DNA from: Amycolatopsis lexingtonensis
Lineage (GTDB): Bacteria; Actinomycetota; Actinomycetes; Mycobacteriales; Pseudonocardiaceae
Assembly (NCBI RefSeq): GCF_014873755.1
Contig: NZ_JADBEG010000001.1
Coordinates: 312,501 to 376,500 of the forward strand
Length of the DNA: 64,000 bases
Reading direction: 5' to 3'
Both the position numbers and the translations under genes were made by a program. A model generated the notes under the pieces. The model was given only the letters and a program-made list of their open reading frames with translations. It made no database searches and had not been told where the DNA came from. Position 1 is the first letter of the stretch, and each line of letters starts with the position of its first letter. Of the stretch, positions 34,718 to 43,619 are shown piece by piece.

Positions 34718-36367
34718 ATGAGCTGGTACGACGCGAAGCCCTGGCTCGCGAGCTACGACGAACGGGTGCGGGACGCGGGACCGGCCGAGCCGACGACGCT
34801 GCCCGAGTCGTTCCGCCGCGCCGCGGACCACGTCCCCGACCGGGCGGCCATCGCGTACTTCGACGCGCGGCTGAGCTACCGGGACCTCGACCGGCTTTCC
34901 GACGGCGTCGCGCGCTACCTGACCCGCAACGGCTTCGCGCGCGGCGACCGGCTCGCCCTGGTGCTGCAGAACATCCCGCAGTTCGTCATCGCGCTGCTCG
35001 GCGCGTGGAAGGCCGGCGGGATCGTCGTCCCGGTCAACCCGATGTACCGCGAGCGCGAGCTCACCCACGTGCTCACCGACGCCGGCGTCAAGGCGATCGT
35101 CTGCTCGCAGCGCGGCTGGAACGCCTACATCGCGAAGACCGTCGAAGGCAGCTCCGTCGAAATCTCGCTCACCACCAGCGAACTCGAGTTCCAGACCCGC
35201 GACGACGAGCGCGTGCTGGCCAAGGTCGAGAAGGAAGAGACGCCGGGCGCTGTCGAACTCCTCGAAGCCGCGAACACGCCGGGGGAGAAGCCGCCGGAGC
35301 CCGCGTTCGCGCTCGACGACACCGCCCTGATCAGCTACACCTCCGGCACCAGCGGCACGCCGAAGGGCGCCACCAACACCCACGGCAACCTCGGCACCAA
35401 TGCCGCCGGGCTCGGCTCCTTCTCCGGCCTGCCCGCCGGTTCGACGCTGTTCGGGCTCGCCCCGCTGTTCCACATCACCGGCATGGTCTGCGAACTCGGC
35501 TCCGCGATCGACATCGAGGGCACCCTCGCGCTGGCCTACCGCTTCGAGCCCGGCGTCGTGCTCGACGCCTTCCTGGAACACCGGCCGTCGTACACGGTCG
35601 GGCCGTCCACGGCCTACATGGCGCTGATGGCCCACCCGTCCTTCAGCCGCGAGCACTTCGAGTCGTTCGCGCTGCTGTACTCCGGCGGCGCCGCGCTGCC
35701 GCCCGCCGTCGTCGAGGCGTTCCGCGAGAAGACCGGGCACTACATCCACAACGGCTACGGCCTCACCGAGACCAGCGCGGGCTGCGTCGTCGTCCCGGGA
35801 ACCCTCGAAGCGCCGATCGACCCGGAGTCGGGCACCATCTCGATCGGCCTGCCGGTGCCGGACACGATCGTCCGGATCCTCGGCGAGAACGGCGAAGAGC
35901 TGCCGTTCGGGCAGCCCGGGGAGATCGCCGTCGAGGGCCCGATGGTCGTCCCGGGCTACTGGAACCGGCCGGACGCCACCGCCGAGGCCCTGCCCGGCGG
36001 GCGCCTGCTCACCGGCGACATCGGGTTCATGGACGAGCGCGGCTGGGTCTACGTCGTCGACCGCAAGAAGGACATGATCAACGCGTCCGGCTTCAAGGTC
36101 TGGCCGCGCGAGGTCGAAGACGTCCTCTACACGCACCCGGCCGTCCGCGAAGCCGCCGTCGGGATCGCCGACGAGTACCGCGGCGAGACCGTCAAGGCCT
36201 ACGTCAGCCCCGCGCCGGGAGCCGACGCCGATCCGGCGGAACTCGTGGCGTGGTGCAAGGAACGGCTCGCGGCCTACAAGTACCCGCGCACCGTCGTGGT
36301 GCTCGACGAACTGCCGAAGACCACCAGCGGCAAGATCCTCCGCCGCGAACTGCGGGCGAGGGGCTGA
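34718..36367 (+). CDS. Acyl-CoA synthetase (AMP-forming)
   Basis: A 549-residue ANL-superfamily ligase. It has the phosphate-binding loop YTSGTSGTPKGAT near residue 208, the adenine motif NGYGLTETSAG, the hinge GDIGFMDERGWVYVVDRKKD and the catalytic Lys in TTSGKILRREL at the C-terminus. It activates a carboxylic acid to its CoA thioester with ATP; medium to long fatty or hydroxy acids are likely from context. ATG 34718 follows AAAGGAGG. The next gene starts in a TGATG overlap. Operator at 34683. Confidence 0.9.
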   Translation: MSWYDAKPWLASYDERVRDAGPAEPTTLPESFRRAADHVPDRAAIAYFDARLSYRDLDRLSDGVARYLTRNGFARGDRLALVLQNIPQFVIALLGAWKAGGIVVPVNPMYRERELTHVLTDAGVKAIVCSQRGWNAYIAKTVEGSSVEISLTTSELEFQTRDDERVLAKVEKEETPGAVELLEAANTPGEKPPEPAFALDDTALISYTSGTSGTPKGATNTHGNLGTNAAGLGSFSGLPAGSTLFGLAPLFHITGMVCELGSAIDIEGTLALAYRFEPGVVLDAFLEHRPSYTVGPSTAYMALMAHPSFSREHFESFALLYSGGAALPPAVVEAFREKTGHYIHNGYGLTETSAGCVVVPGTLEAPIDPESGTISIGLPVPDTIVRILGENGEELPFGQPGEIAVEGPMVVPGYWNRPDATAEALPGGRLLTGDIGFMDERGWVYVVDRKKDMINASGFKVWPREVEDVLYTHPAVREAAVGIADEYRGETVKAYVSPAPGADADPAELVAWCKERLAAYKYPRTVVVLDELPKTTSGKILRRELRARG

Positions 36368-37335
36368 TGGTCGAGACCGTCCGCGGCGCGATCGCGCCGG
36401 AAGCGCTGGGCCGCGTGCTGATGCACGAACACCTCTTCGTGCTCAGCCCCGAATTCGCCGAGAACTACCCGGAGCACGAAGGGTTCCGCGAGGACGAGCA
36501 CGTCCCCGAGGCGATCCGGCGGCTCAAGGAGCTGAAGGAAGCCGGGATCGACACGATCGTCGACCCGACGGTGATCGGGCTCGGCCGGTACATCCCGCGC
36601 GTGCAGCGGGTCGCCGCCGAGGCCGAGGTCAACATCGTCGTCGCGACCGGGCTCTACACCTACAACGACGTGCCGCACTACCTGCACTTCCGCGGACCCG
36701 GCACGCTGCTGCAGGGTGAGGACCCGCTCGTCGGGATGTTCGTCGGGGACATCCGGGACGGGATCGCCGGCACCGGCGTCAAGGCCGGGCTCCTCAAGTG
36801 CGCCACCGACGAACCCGGCGTCACGCCCGGCGTCGAACGCGTGCTGCGCGCGGTGGCGAAGGCGCACGCCGAGACCGGCACGCCGATCATGACGCACACG
36901 CACGCCGGCACGCGGCGCGGGCTGGAGCAGCAGAACATCTTCGAGGAAGAGGGCGTCGACCTGACCCGGGTGCTCGTCGGGCACTCCGGGGACTCGACGG
37001 ACCTCGGGTACCTCACCGAGCTCGCCGACCGCGGGTCGCTGCTCGGGATGGACCGGTTCGGCCTCGACCTGCTGCTGCCGTTCGAGGAGCGGGTGGCCAC
37101 CGTCGCGGCGATGTGCGAACGCGGGTACGCGGGCAGCATGGTGCTCTCGCACGACGCGTCCTGCTACATCGACTGGCTGCCCGCCGAGCAGCTGCCCGTG
37201 CTGACGCCGAACTGGCACTACCTGCACATCACCCGGGACGTGCTGCCCGCGCTGCGGGAGCGCGGGGTGTCCGAAACGGACATCACGACGATGCTCGTGG
37301 ACAATCCCCGGCGGTTCCTGGCCGGGGAGTCCTGA
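36367..37335 (+). CDS. Phosphotriesterase-family hydrolase, likely lactonase
   Basis: A 322-residue TIM-barrel binuclear metallohydrolase. All ligands are visible: H-x-H in VLMHEHLFVL, the carboxylated Lys in KAGLLKCATDEP, His in MTHTHAG, His in VLVGHSGDSTD and Asp in LSHDASC. Bacterial members without pesticide history are mostly lactonases (gamma- and delta-lactones, acyl-homoserine lactones). Its one-base overlap with the acyl-CoA ligase suggests ring opening of a lactone followed by CoA activation of the hydroxy acid. Substrate is inference. Confidence 0.85.
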   Translation: MVETVRGAIAPEALGRVLMHEHLFVLSPEFAENYPEHEGFREDEHVPEAIRRLKELKEAGIDTIVDPTVIGLGRYIPRVQRVAAEAEVNIVVATGLYTYNDVPHYLHFRGPGTLLQGEDPLVGMFVGDIRDGIAGTGVKAGLLKCATDEPGVTPGVERVLRAVAKAHAETGTPIMTHTHAGTRRGLEQQNIFEEEGVDLTRVLVGHSGDSTDLGYLTELADRGSLLGMDRFGLDLLLPFEERVATVAAMCERGYAGSMVLSHDASCYIDWLPAEQLPVLTPNWHYLHITRDVLPALRERGVSETDITTMLVDNPRRFLAGES

Positions 37336-37378
37336 GCCGTTATCCTGTGCGTTCGACTGCGGAGAGGGGGTACTTGCC

Positions 37379-38002
37379 GTGACCCGAGCAAGCACCCGGA
37401 AACCGGGCGAGGCGACCGGTGACGACCAGGCCGCCGTGCCCCGGCGGCTGCTGGAGCACGCCACGAAGCTGTTCGCCAAGAAGGGCTTCGACCGCACGTC
37501 GGTCCAGGAGATCGTCGAGGCCGCGGGCGTCACCAAGGGCGCGATGTACCACTACTTCGACTCCAAGGACGACCTGCTCTACGAGATCTACGCCCGCGTC
37601 CTGCGCGAGCAGACCCGGCAGCTGGAGAGCGTCGCCGACTCCGGCGCGCCGCTGCGGGAACGGCTCGCCGCCGCCGCGTCCGACGTCGTCGTGTCCAGCA
37701 TCGACAACCTCGACGACAACACGATCTTCCTGCAGTCCATGCACCAGCTGTCCCCGGACAAGCGCAAGGCGGTGCGCGCCGAGCGCCGCAAGTACCACGA
37801 GCGCTTCCGCGCGCTGGTCGAAGAGGGCCAGGCGACGGGGGAGTTCCGCACGGACAAGCCGGCCGACGTCGTCGTCGACTTCTTCTTCGGCTCGGTGCAC
37901 CACCTGGGTTCGTGGTACCGGCGCGGCGGCTCGCTGACCGCCCGCCAGATCGGCGACCACTACTCGGACCTGCTGCTGGACGCGCTGCGCCCGCCTGGTT
38001 GA
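37379..38002 (+). CDS. TetR regulator, candidate repressor of both acyl-CoA clusters
   Basis: A 207-residue TetR protein. The HTH is VQEIVEAAGVTKGAMYHYFD near residues 42-62, followed by a helical ligand domain. It starts GTG 37379 after GAGAGGGGG, 43 bp behind the lactonase-like gene, so it is probably the third gene of that unit. The palindrome at 34683 before the first gene and its twin at 51113 make it the best candidate to bind both, releasing them on an acyl-CoA signal. This is inference. Confidence 0.85.
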   Translation: MTRASTRKPGEATGDDQAAVPRRLLEHATKLFAKKGFDRTSVQEIVEAAGVTKGAMYHYFDSKDDLLYEIYARVLREQTRQLESVADSGAPLRERLAAAASDVVVSSIDNLDDNTIFLQSMHQLSPDKRKAVRAERRKYHERFRALVEEGQATGEFRTDKPADVVVDFFFGSVHHLGSWYRRGGSLTARQIGDHYSDLLLDALRPPG

Positions 38003-38010
38003 TTGGTGCG

Positions 38011-40473
38011 GTGACCGATTTCCCGCCGCTGCCCGTGCTCGACCAGCTGACGTCGGCCGAGCGCGAGCTGATCGAGCACGCCCGTCGCGGGCGCGTCGCG
38101 ACGCCGGACGCGCCCCTGCGCGCCGAAGTGCTGCGGGAGCTGCTGCTCGGCCGCCGCGGTCCGCTGGACCCGCTGGGCGTCCGCGTCGAAGGCGCCCGGA
38201 TCGCCGGGACGCTGAACCTCGACCACGTCGAGGCCGAGGTCGGCCTCGCGCTGACCGGCTGCGTGGTCGTCAACCCGGTCAGCGTGCGGCGCGCCCGGCT
38301 CCCGTGGTTCGACCTGTCCGGCAGCCGGATCGCCGGGTTCGACGGCGACGGCGTCCGGGTCGAGCACGACCTCCGCCTCACCGGCGTGCGCGCGACCGGC
38401 TCCGGCGAGTACGGCGCGATCTGCCTGCGCGACGCCCGGATCGGCGGCCGCGTGCACCTCGGCGACGCGGAGGTCACCGGCGAGGACGGGCCCGCGGTGT
38501 ACCTCGACGGGCTGGCGAGCGCCGGCCTGCGGTGCGCGGGCCTGCACGCGGCCGGCGACGGCGAGCTGGGCACGGTCCGGCTGCTCAACGCGCAGGTCAC
38601 CGGCGAGGTCACCTTCGACGACGCCGTGCTCACCAACACCGGCGGTCCCGCGCTGCACGCCGACGGCCTCGTCGCGGCCGGCGACGTCTGGCTGACCTCG
38701 GCGAAGGTCACCGGCGCCGGCGAAGACGGGGCACTCCGCCTGATCGCCGCCCGGATCGGCGGCGAAGCCGATCTCACCGACGCCGTGCTGACCAACGAAA
38801 CCGGCCCCGCGCTCGAGGCCGACCGCCTGCACGCCGGCGACCTGCGGCTCGACGGCGCCACCGCGCTCGCCGCCGCCGAAGACGCGGCGATCAGCCTGCT
38901 CGGGGCGCGGATCGAGGGCCAGTTCAACGCCGGCGCCGCGGTGGTCGTCAACCGCCGCGGCCGGGGACTGAGCGCCGACGGCATGCAGGTCCTCGACAGC
39001 TTCCACGCCGACGGCTTGAAGGCACGGGCGTCGGGGGAGTACGGCGCGCTGTGCCTGCTCGGCGCGCAGGTGGCCGGCAACCTCTACCTCGACGGCGCCG
39101 AGCTGGCCAACGACACCGGGGCGGCGCTGAGCGGCGACCGGCTCGGCGTCGGCGGCAACTTCCGCGCCAACGAGCTGATCGCGGACGGCTCCGGCGAACC
39201 GGGCACGATCCGCCTGCTCGGCGCCCGGATCGGCGGCCGGGTGGACCTCGAGGGCGCGCGGCTCACCAACGACGCGAGCCCGGCGCTGTACGCCGACGGC
39301 GTGCACGTCGGCGGCAACCTCGCCCTGTCGGGCGCGAAGATCACCGGCGCGGGCGAGGAGGGCGCGATCCGGCTGCACGGCGCCGAGATCACCGGCCAGT
39401 TGCTCGCCGACGGCGTCGAACTGGCCAACGAGTCCGGCCCGGCGTTCGTCGCGGACGCCTCGCGAGTGGGCAACTACCTCGACTTCACCGGACTGAAGGC
39501 GACTTGCACGGCTCCTTGGGCCGCGGTGAGCCTGTCCGGCGTGCGGATCGACGGCCAGGTCAGCTTCGACGACGCCGTGCTCACGAACGACGCGGGGCCG
39601 GCACTGCACACCGACCGCTGTCACGTGGCGGAAAGCCTGTCGCTGAGGGGAATCCGGGCCACCGGCGGCGGCGAGGAGGCCACCCTCCGGCTGCTCGGCG
39701 CGCACGTCACCGGCCAGCTGAACCTCCTCGGCGCCACGATCGCCCACACCGCCGGAGGAACCCTCCTGAACCTGGAGGACGCCGTGGTCGAAGGCGCGAT
39801 CTTCCTCGCCGCGGACGTCGTGTGCCCGGAACCCGCGCGCGGCCCGCACCCGGGCACGATCGAACTCGACGGCTTCCGCTTCGGCGCGCTCGGCGCGGCC
39901 ACCTGGCCGGAGTGGCTGCACCTGGTCCGGTCGCACACCGCCGTCTACCGGCCCGGCCCGTACCAGCGGCTGGCCGCGGTCGAACGGGCCTCGGGGCACG
40001 ACGGCAACGCCCGGCACGTCCTCATCGCCCAGCAGCGCGACCTCCAGCGCCGGGCCCCCGAGGGCATCGGCGGCTGGCCCGCCCGCCGGTTCCACTGGCT
40101 GTGGGGAGCCCTCGCGGGCTACGGCTACCGCGCCCGCCGCACGGCGGCGGCGTTGCTGCTCGCGGTGATCGCCGCAGGTGGTCTCGGACTGTGGGCCGGA
40201 CAGGTGGGCGAGGGTGGTCATCACGCCGCCGAACGCGTCGCGGACTTCACGGCGGCGACTGGCACGCGGTGCACGACTGTGGAGCTGATCGGCGTCGGGC
40301 TGGATCGGGGGCTGCCGCTGTCGCCCGGGGTGCGTGGGCGGTGCGATCTCAACACCGGCCTCGACGCGGGGCAGGTGTTCACCGTGGCGATCTGGGCGGT
40401 GCAGGCGGCGATCTGGGCTCTGGCGACGCTCGCGTTGGTGGGTTACACCGGGCTGGTGCGCAAGACCGGATAA
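38011..40473 (+). CDS. Giant beta-helix-like repeat protein with C-terminal membrane anchor
   Basis: An 820-residue protein starting GTG 38011, 8 bp after the TetR stop. Residues about 60-620 are roughly 14 repeats built on the phrase ARI.G...L.GA.LTN..GPAL.ADG......G, for example LRLIAARIGGEADLTDAVLT. The regular spacing of Gly, Ala and Leu suggests a stacked right-handed beta-solenoid. Two hydrophobic helices near 710-730 and 790-812 anchor it. Relatives in actinomycetes are annotated as membrane-associated oxidoreductases, but I see no cofactor motif. Function unknown; a surface scaffold or ligand platform fits better. Confidence 0.75.
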   Translation: MTDFPPLPVLDQLTSAERELIEHARRGRVATPDAPLRAEVLRELLLGRRGPLDPLGVRVEGARIAGTLNLDHVEAEVGLALTGCVVVNPVSVRRARLPWFDLSGSRIAGFDGDGVRVEHDLRLTGVRATGSGEYGAICLRDARIGGRVHLGDAEVTGEDGPAVYLDGLASAGLRCAGLHAAGDGELGTVRLLNAQVTGEVTFDDAVLTNTGGPALHADGLVAAGDVWLTSAKVTGAGEDGALRLIAARIGGEADLTDAVLTNETGPALEADRLHAGDLRLDGATALAAAEDAAISLLGARIEGQFNAGAAVVVNRRGRGLSADGMQVLDSFHADGLKARASGEYGALCLLGAQVAGNLYLDGAELANDTGAALSGDRLGVGGNFRANELIADGSGEPGTIRLLGARIGGRVDLEGARLTNDASPALYADGVHVGGNLALSGAKITGAGEEGAIRLHGAEITGQLLADGVELANESGPAFVADASRVGNYLDFTGLKATCTAPWAAVSLSGVRIDGQVSFDDAVLTNDAGPALHTDRCHVAESLSLRGIRATGGGEEATLRLLGAHVTGQLNLLGATIAHTAGGTLLNLEDAVVEGAIFLAADVVCPEPARGPHPGTIELDGFRFGALGAATWPEWLHLVRSHTAVYRPGPYQRLAAVERASGHDGNARHVLIAQQRDLQRRAPEGIGGWPARRFHWLWGALAGYGYRARRTAAALLLAVIAAGGLGLWAGQVGEGGHHAAERVADFTAATGTRCTTVELIGVGLDRGLPLSPGVRGRCDLNTGLDAGQVFTVAIWAVQAAIWALATLALVGYTGLVRKTG

Positions 40474-40524
40474 CACTGTGGGGTCTCGCCGGCGTTCGAC
40501 CTCCTGGACGCCTGAGCCCGCGCC

Positions 40525-40583
40525 AAGTCCGTGAATGCCACATCGAGGGACCAAGTGTCCGTGAATGTGGCATTCACGGACTT
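40525..40583. repeat. Nested inverted repeats of the GTCCGTGAATG type
   Basis: AAGTCCGTGAATGCCACAT (40525-40543) is perfectly complementary to 40565-40583. The sequence between contains a third copy of GTCCGTGAATG (40557-40567) that pairs with CATTCACGGAC (40571-40581). Two alternative hairpins are possible. It lies between convergent genes (ends 40473 and 40634) and may be a bidirectional terminator built from a dispersed repeat of this genus. Confidence 0.75.
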
Positions 40584-40633
40584 CACGCCACCACTGTCGG
40601 CGTCGGCCGTCCTGGGCAGGTGCGTAGGGGCGG

Positions 40634-41290
40634 TCAGGGCTGTCCGAAGCCCGCCAGGCCGGTCTCGGCGAGCCGGGCCGCGCGGCGGACCTCCTCCGTC
40701 ACCGCGTCGATCGCTTCCGACAGCGAGCGCCCGGGGCGCAAGTGGGTTCGCAGGGCGCGGAACTGAACCCGCCACAGGCCCACCAGGGTGGCCGCGGCGA
40801 GCTGCGGTTCAGGGTCGTCAGGACGCTGCCCGGTCCGCGTCGCGAGCACCTCGGCCGCGACGTCGGCGAACCTGTCGGCGGCGTCGCTGCGGTACGCGCG
40901 CAGCGAAGGGGTGCTCCGGATCAGGTCGCCGAACTGCCGGTACCGCGCCAGCGCGCGGTCGGTGTCGGCGTCCGCCGCGAGGTTCTCGACGAGGCCGTCC
41001 AGCTCCTGGTCGAGCACCGCCAGCATCGCGGTGACCGGGGGGAGCGCCGGGTCCGCGAGGTGCGCGCGCACCGCGTCGGCCGTCGCCTCGAGCCGGTCCA
41101 GGAGCAGGGCTTCCTTGCTCGGGAAGTAGTTGAAGACGGTCTTCTCGGACACCCCGCACGCCGCGCCGACGTCGGCCACCCGGACGGCGTCGAAGCCGCG
41201 TTCGACGAACATCCGCGTGGCGGTGTCGGACAGCTGTCGGCGCATCGCCTGCTTCTTGCGTTCGCGCAGCCCGGCTTCGGTAGTCGTCAC
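40634..41290 (-). CDS. TetR regulator divergent from SRPBCC gene
   Basis: A 218-residue TetR protein with the HTH VADVGAACGVSEKTVFNYFP near residues 38-57 and a C-terminal ligand domain ending RAARLAETGLAGFG. It starts GTG 41290. It is divergent from the SRPBCC gene, with a perfect 16-bp palindrome between, so it probably represses that gene and itself. Confidence 0.85.
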   Translation of the reverse strand: MTTTEAGLRERKKQAMRRQLSDTATRMFVERGFDAVRVADVGAACGVSEKTVFNYFPSKEALLLDRLEATADAVRAHLADPALPPVTAMLAVLDQELDGLVENLAADADTDRALARYRQFGDLIRSTPSLRAYRSDAADRFADVAAEVLATRTGQRPDDPEPQLAAATLVGLWRVQFRALRTHLRPGRSLSEAIDAVTEEVRRAARLAETGLAGFGQP

Positions 41291-41327
41291 GCGGCCAGCT
41301 TACTTCAGCCACCTGAAAAGTTCTGCT

Positions 41328-41343
41328 ACTGTAAATTTACAGT
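41328..41343. promoter_or_regulatory. 16-bp perfect palindrome, TetR operator
   Basis: ACTGTAAATTTACAGT is a perfect palindrome and strikingly A/T-rich in this genome. It lies 37 bp upstream of the TetR start and 20 bp upstream of the SRPBCC start. Confidence 0.75.
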
Positions 41344-41363
41344 CACTGAACCAGGAGGCCATC

Positions 41364-41843
41364 GTGTCCGAGATCCGCATCGTCCGCGACTACCCGCACT
41401 CGCCCCTGAAGGTCTGGCGGGCGCTGACCGACCCCGACCTGATCCCGCGCTGGACCTCGACCGGGAAGGGGGCTCGCGCCGTCGGGTTCCGGCCGGTGGC
41501 CGGCACCCGGTTCCAGTTCGTCGCCAAGCCGATGCCCGGCTGGCGGGGGATCGTCGACTGCGAGGTGCTGGAGGTCCGCGAGCGGGAACTGCTCCGCTAC
41601 ACCTGGGTCGGCGCGGAAGGGGAGACGCCCAGCGAGGTCCGCTACCTGCTGGAGCCCACCGACGCGGGGACCCGCTTCACCTACCACCACACCGGGTTCA
41701 CCGGCGTCGGCGGCTTCGCCATGGCCAGGGTGCTCGGCGCGGTCCGGCGCCGGATGCTCACCACCGGGCTGCCCGCCCTGCTCGCCGAACTCGACGAAAA
41801 CGGCGTCAGTACCGGCCGAGGTGGTCCAGCAGCAGGGCGATGA
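41364..41843 (+). CDS. SRPBCC / AHSA1-like protein
   Basis: A 159-residue START/Bet v1-like fold protein: SEIRIVRDYPHSPLKVWRAL at the start, a WTSTGKG loop and RFTYHHTGFTGVGG near residue 115. This superfamily binds hydrophobic ligands; the AHSA1 branch is often regulated with TetR or ArsR proteins. GTG 41364 follows AGGAGG. The 3' end overlaps the convergent hydrolase gene by 38 bp. Confidence 0.8.
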   Translation: MSEIRIVRDYPHSPLKVWRALTDPDLIPRWTSTGKGARAVGFRPVAGTRFQFVAKPMPGWRGIVDCEVLEVRERELLRYTWVGAEGETPSEVRYLLEPTDAGTRFTYHHTGFTGVGGFAMARVLGAVRRRMLTTGLPALLAELDENGVSTGRGGPAAGR

Positions 41844-42693
41844 CCTCGTCGGGGGCCTCCATCGCCATCCACTGGCTGGCGCCCTCGAGGATCTGGAACC
41901 GGTACTCGGCGTCGATGTGGTGCACGGTCAGCTCGGCGGCGCTCTGGCCGAGGTAGGGGTCCTCGCGGCCCCAGAGGTAGAGCGTCGGCACCGTGATCCG
42001 GCCCGCCGGGATGTCGAAATCGTCATCGGTGGCGCCGCGGTACCAATTCAGTGTCGCGGTCAGCGCGCCCGGTTCGGAAAGGCGCGCGACGGAACGTTCG
42101 ACGATTTCGACCGGAATCCGCCCGCTGTAAACAGCGCGTAATTGCGCGGCTTCGTCGCGTAAGAGGTATTTCTCGGCTTTGCCGACGCCACGCCGGAAGA
42201 ACCGGATGTAGCCGAGGTCGTGGAACTGCCCGTCGTCCGTCGCGGCCGCGCGCCGCAGCGCCGCCGGGTGCGGGGTGGAGAGCACGGTCAGCGACCGCAG
42301 CCGCTCCGGGTGCGCGGTCGCGAGCGCCCAGGCGATCATGCCGCCCCAGTCGCGGGCGACCAGGTGGAACCGGTCCGCGCCCTGGCTGCCGGCGAACGCG
42401 AGCGCGTCGCCGACCAGCTGGTCGAGCGTGTAGTGCTCGACGCCGTCCGGCCGCGCGCCCGCCGCGTACCCGCGCTGGTCGACGGCCACCGCGCGGTAAC
42501 CGGCCTCGCCGAGGGCGTGCAGCTGCTCGGTCCAGGCGTCGGCGAACTCGGGCCAGCCGTGCAGGAACAGCACGAACTCACCGCTCTCCGGCCCGGCCGC
42601 GAGCGCGCTGTGCCGACGCCCGCCGACGGCGATCGTCAATTCTTCCAGCGCGCCGGGTGCACCGGCATCCGTCGGCGCGACGGCGAATTCCAT
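41806..42693 (-). CDS. Alpha/beta hydrolase, epoxide-hydrolase-like, catalytic His replaced
   Basis: A 295-residue alpha/beta hydrolase. The oxyanion motif FLHGWPEFADAW and the nucleophile Asp in LVARDWGGMIAWAL are of the epoxide hydrolase / dehalogenase type. The acid Asp may be in LWGREDPYLG. At the position of the catalytic His the sequence is EGASQWMAMEAP instead of the usual GA/S-H-W, a Gln from a single base change (CAG). The protein may be inactive in hydrolysis, or use a different mechanism. Its end overlaps the SRPBCC gene. Confidence 0.8.
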   Translation of the reverse strand: MEFAVAPTDAGAPGALEELTIAVGGRRHSALAAGPESGEFVLFLHGWPEFADAWTEQLHALGEAGYRAVAVDQRGYAAGARPDGVEHYTLDQLVGDALAFAGSQGADRFHLVARDWGGMIAWALATAHPERLRSLTVLSTPHPAALRRAAATDDGQFHDLGYIRFFRRGVGKAEKYLLRDEAAQLRAVYSGRIPVEIVERSVARLSEPGALTATLNWYRGATDDDFDIPAGRITVPTLYLWGREDPYLGQSAAELTVHHIDAEYRFQILEGASQWMAMEAPDEVIALLLDHLGRY

Positions 42694-42783
42694 GGCGCCA
42701 AGGTTAGATCGGGACCGCCGCGAGAGCTACGGGGAGAAGGGCACTTTTGCCACCCTTTTGCCTCCGGCGTGGCCTGGCTCACA

Positions 42784-42811
42784 GAATTTTCGCTCGACTG
42801 AGCGAAAATTC
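42784..42811 (-). terminator. Perfect 12-bp hairpin terminator
   Basis: GAATTTTCGCTC (42784-42795) pairs perfectly with 42800-42811 across GACT; TCAC/GTGA outside extends it. It lies 18 bp beyond the stop of the minus-strand lipoprotein gene. Confidence 0.75.
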
Positions 42812-42828
42812 CGTGACCGGGTGGTGAC

Positions 42829-43449
42829 TCAGTTCTTCCAGACCACCGGGGACTTGTCGTAGCCGTCGCCCTTGTCGAACGTCGCCGCGGCCACCGCGGA
42901 GCCTTCGCGGGCGCCCTGCAGCGTGCAGGTCTCGAACTTCGCGCCCGCCGTCGTGAAGTCCTTGCCCGCGGTGGCGGACTTGCAGCCGTCGGTGCTGCCG
43001 GTGATGATCACGCCGGTCGAGCGGCCGTCGGCGCCGAGGGCGCGCAGGCTCACCGAGGCGTAGGACAGGTCGGCGCCGTCGACGTTCTCGACCGTCGCGC
43101 GCAGGTAGTACGGCGTGATGCCCTTGGCCTTGTCGCCGTACTTCGCCAGGTCGGCGTTCTCGCCCTTGTCGATCGCCGTCACGGTGATCGCGATGGTGCC
43201 GGACTTGGTCGTGCCGTACTTGAACGGGACCACCGCGCGTTCGCCGAGCTTGAGTTCCGTGCCCGGCTCGGTGACGTCGCCCGCCGGGGCGGCCGCGGCC
43301 GTCGACGACGCAGGGGAGTCCGACGCGGGGGCCGCCGGGGGCGCGGACGGCGCGGCGGGCGTGGCCTGGCCGGACTCGCCACCGCAGGCGGAAAGCAGGA
43401 AAGCGGCGCCGATCGCGGCGAGCAGGGCGGTGGTGCGGACGTGCTTCAT
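42829..43449 (-). CDS. Lipoprotein with DUF4352-like Ig domain
   Basis: A 206-residue lipoprotein. The signal MKHVRTTALLAAIGAAFLLS ends in the lipobox LSAC. An Ala/Pro/Ser spacer of about 35 residues leads to a beta-sandwich (AVVPFKYGTTKSGTIAITVT, PYYLRATVENVDGADLSYAS), like DUF4352 telokin-like domains that bind at the cell surface. Cys residues near the C-terminus could form a disulfide. Function unknown. 43450-43619 holds its promoter region and no gene. Confidence 0.75.
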   Translation of the reverse strand: MKHVRTTALLAAIGAAFLLSACGGESGQATPAAPSAPPAAPASDSPASSTAAAAPAGDVTEPGTELKLGERAVVPFKYGTTKSGTIAITVTAIDKGENADLAKYGDKAKGITPYYLRATVENVDGADLSYASVSLRALGADGRSTGVIITGSTDGCKSATAGKDFTTAGAKFETCTLQGAREGSAVAAATFDKGDGYDKSPVVWKN

Positions 43450-43619
43450 GGATCTCCTCGTACAGCCCGCCGGACGGGTTCCGGCGGGGCGGAGCCGGAG
43501 CGCCGCGGCCGCCCCCAGGACAGTCGCGGCAACCCGGCGGGGCGCCCTCGCGGCTCCGTCAGCGGGACGCTAACCCGCGCGCCGCACCGGCGGTGTGGGC
43601 TGTTCGCACCACACGCGGG

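Noticed and set aside
37960..40554. 864-codon minus-strand frame
   Set aside because: Antisense shadow of the beta-helix repeat gene; regular because the real gene is repetitive.
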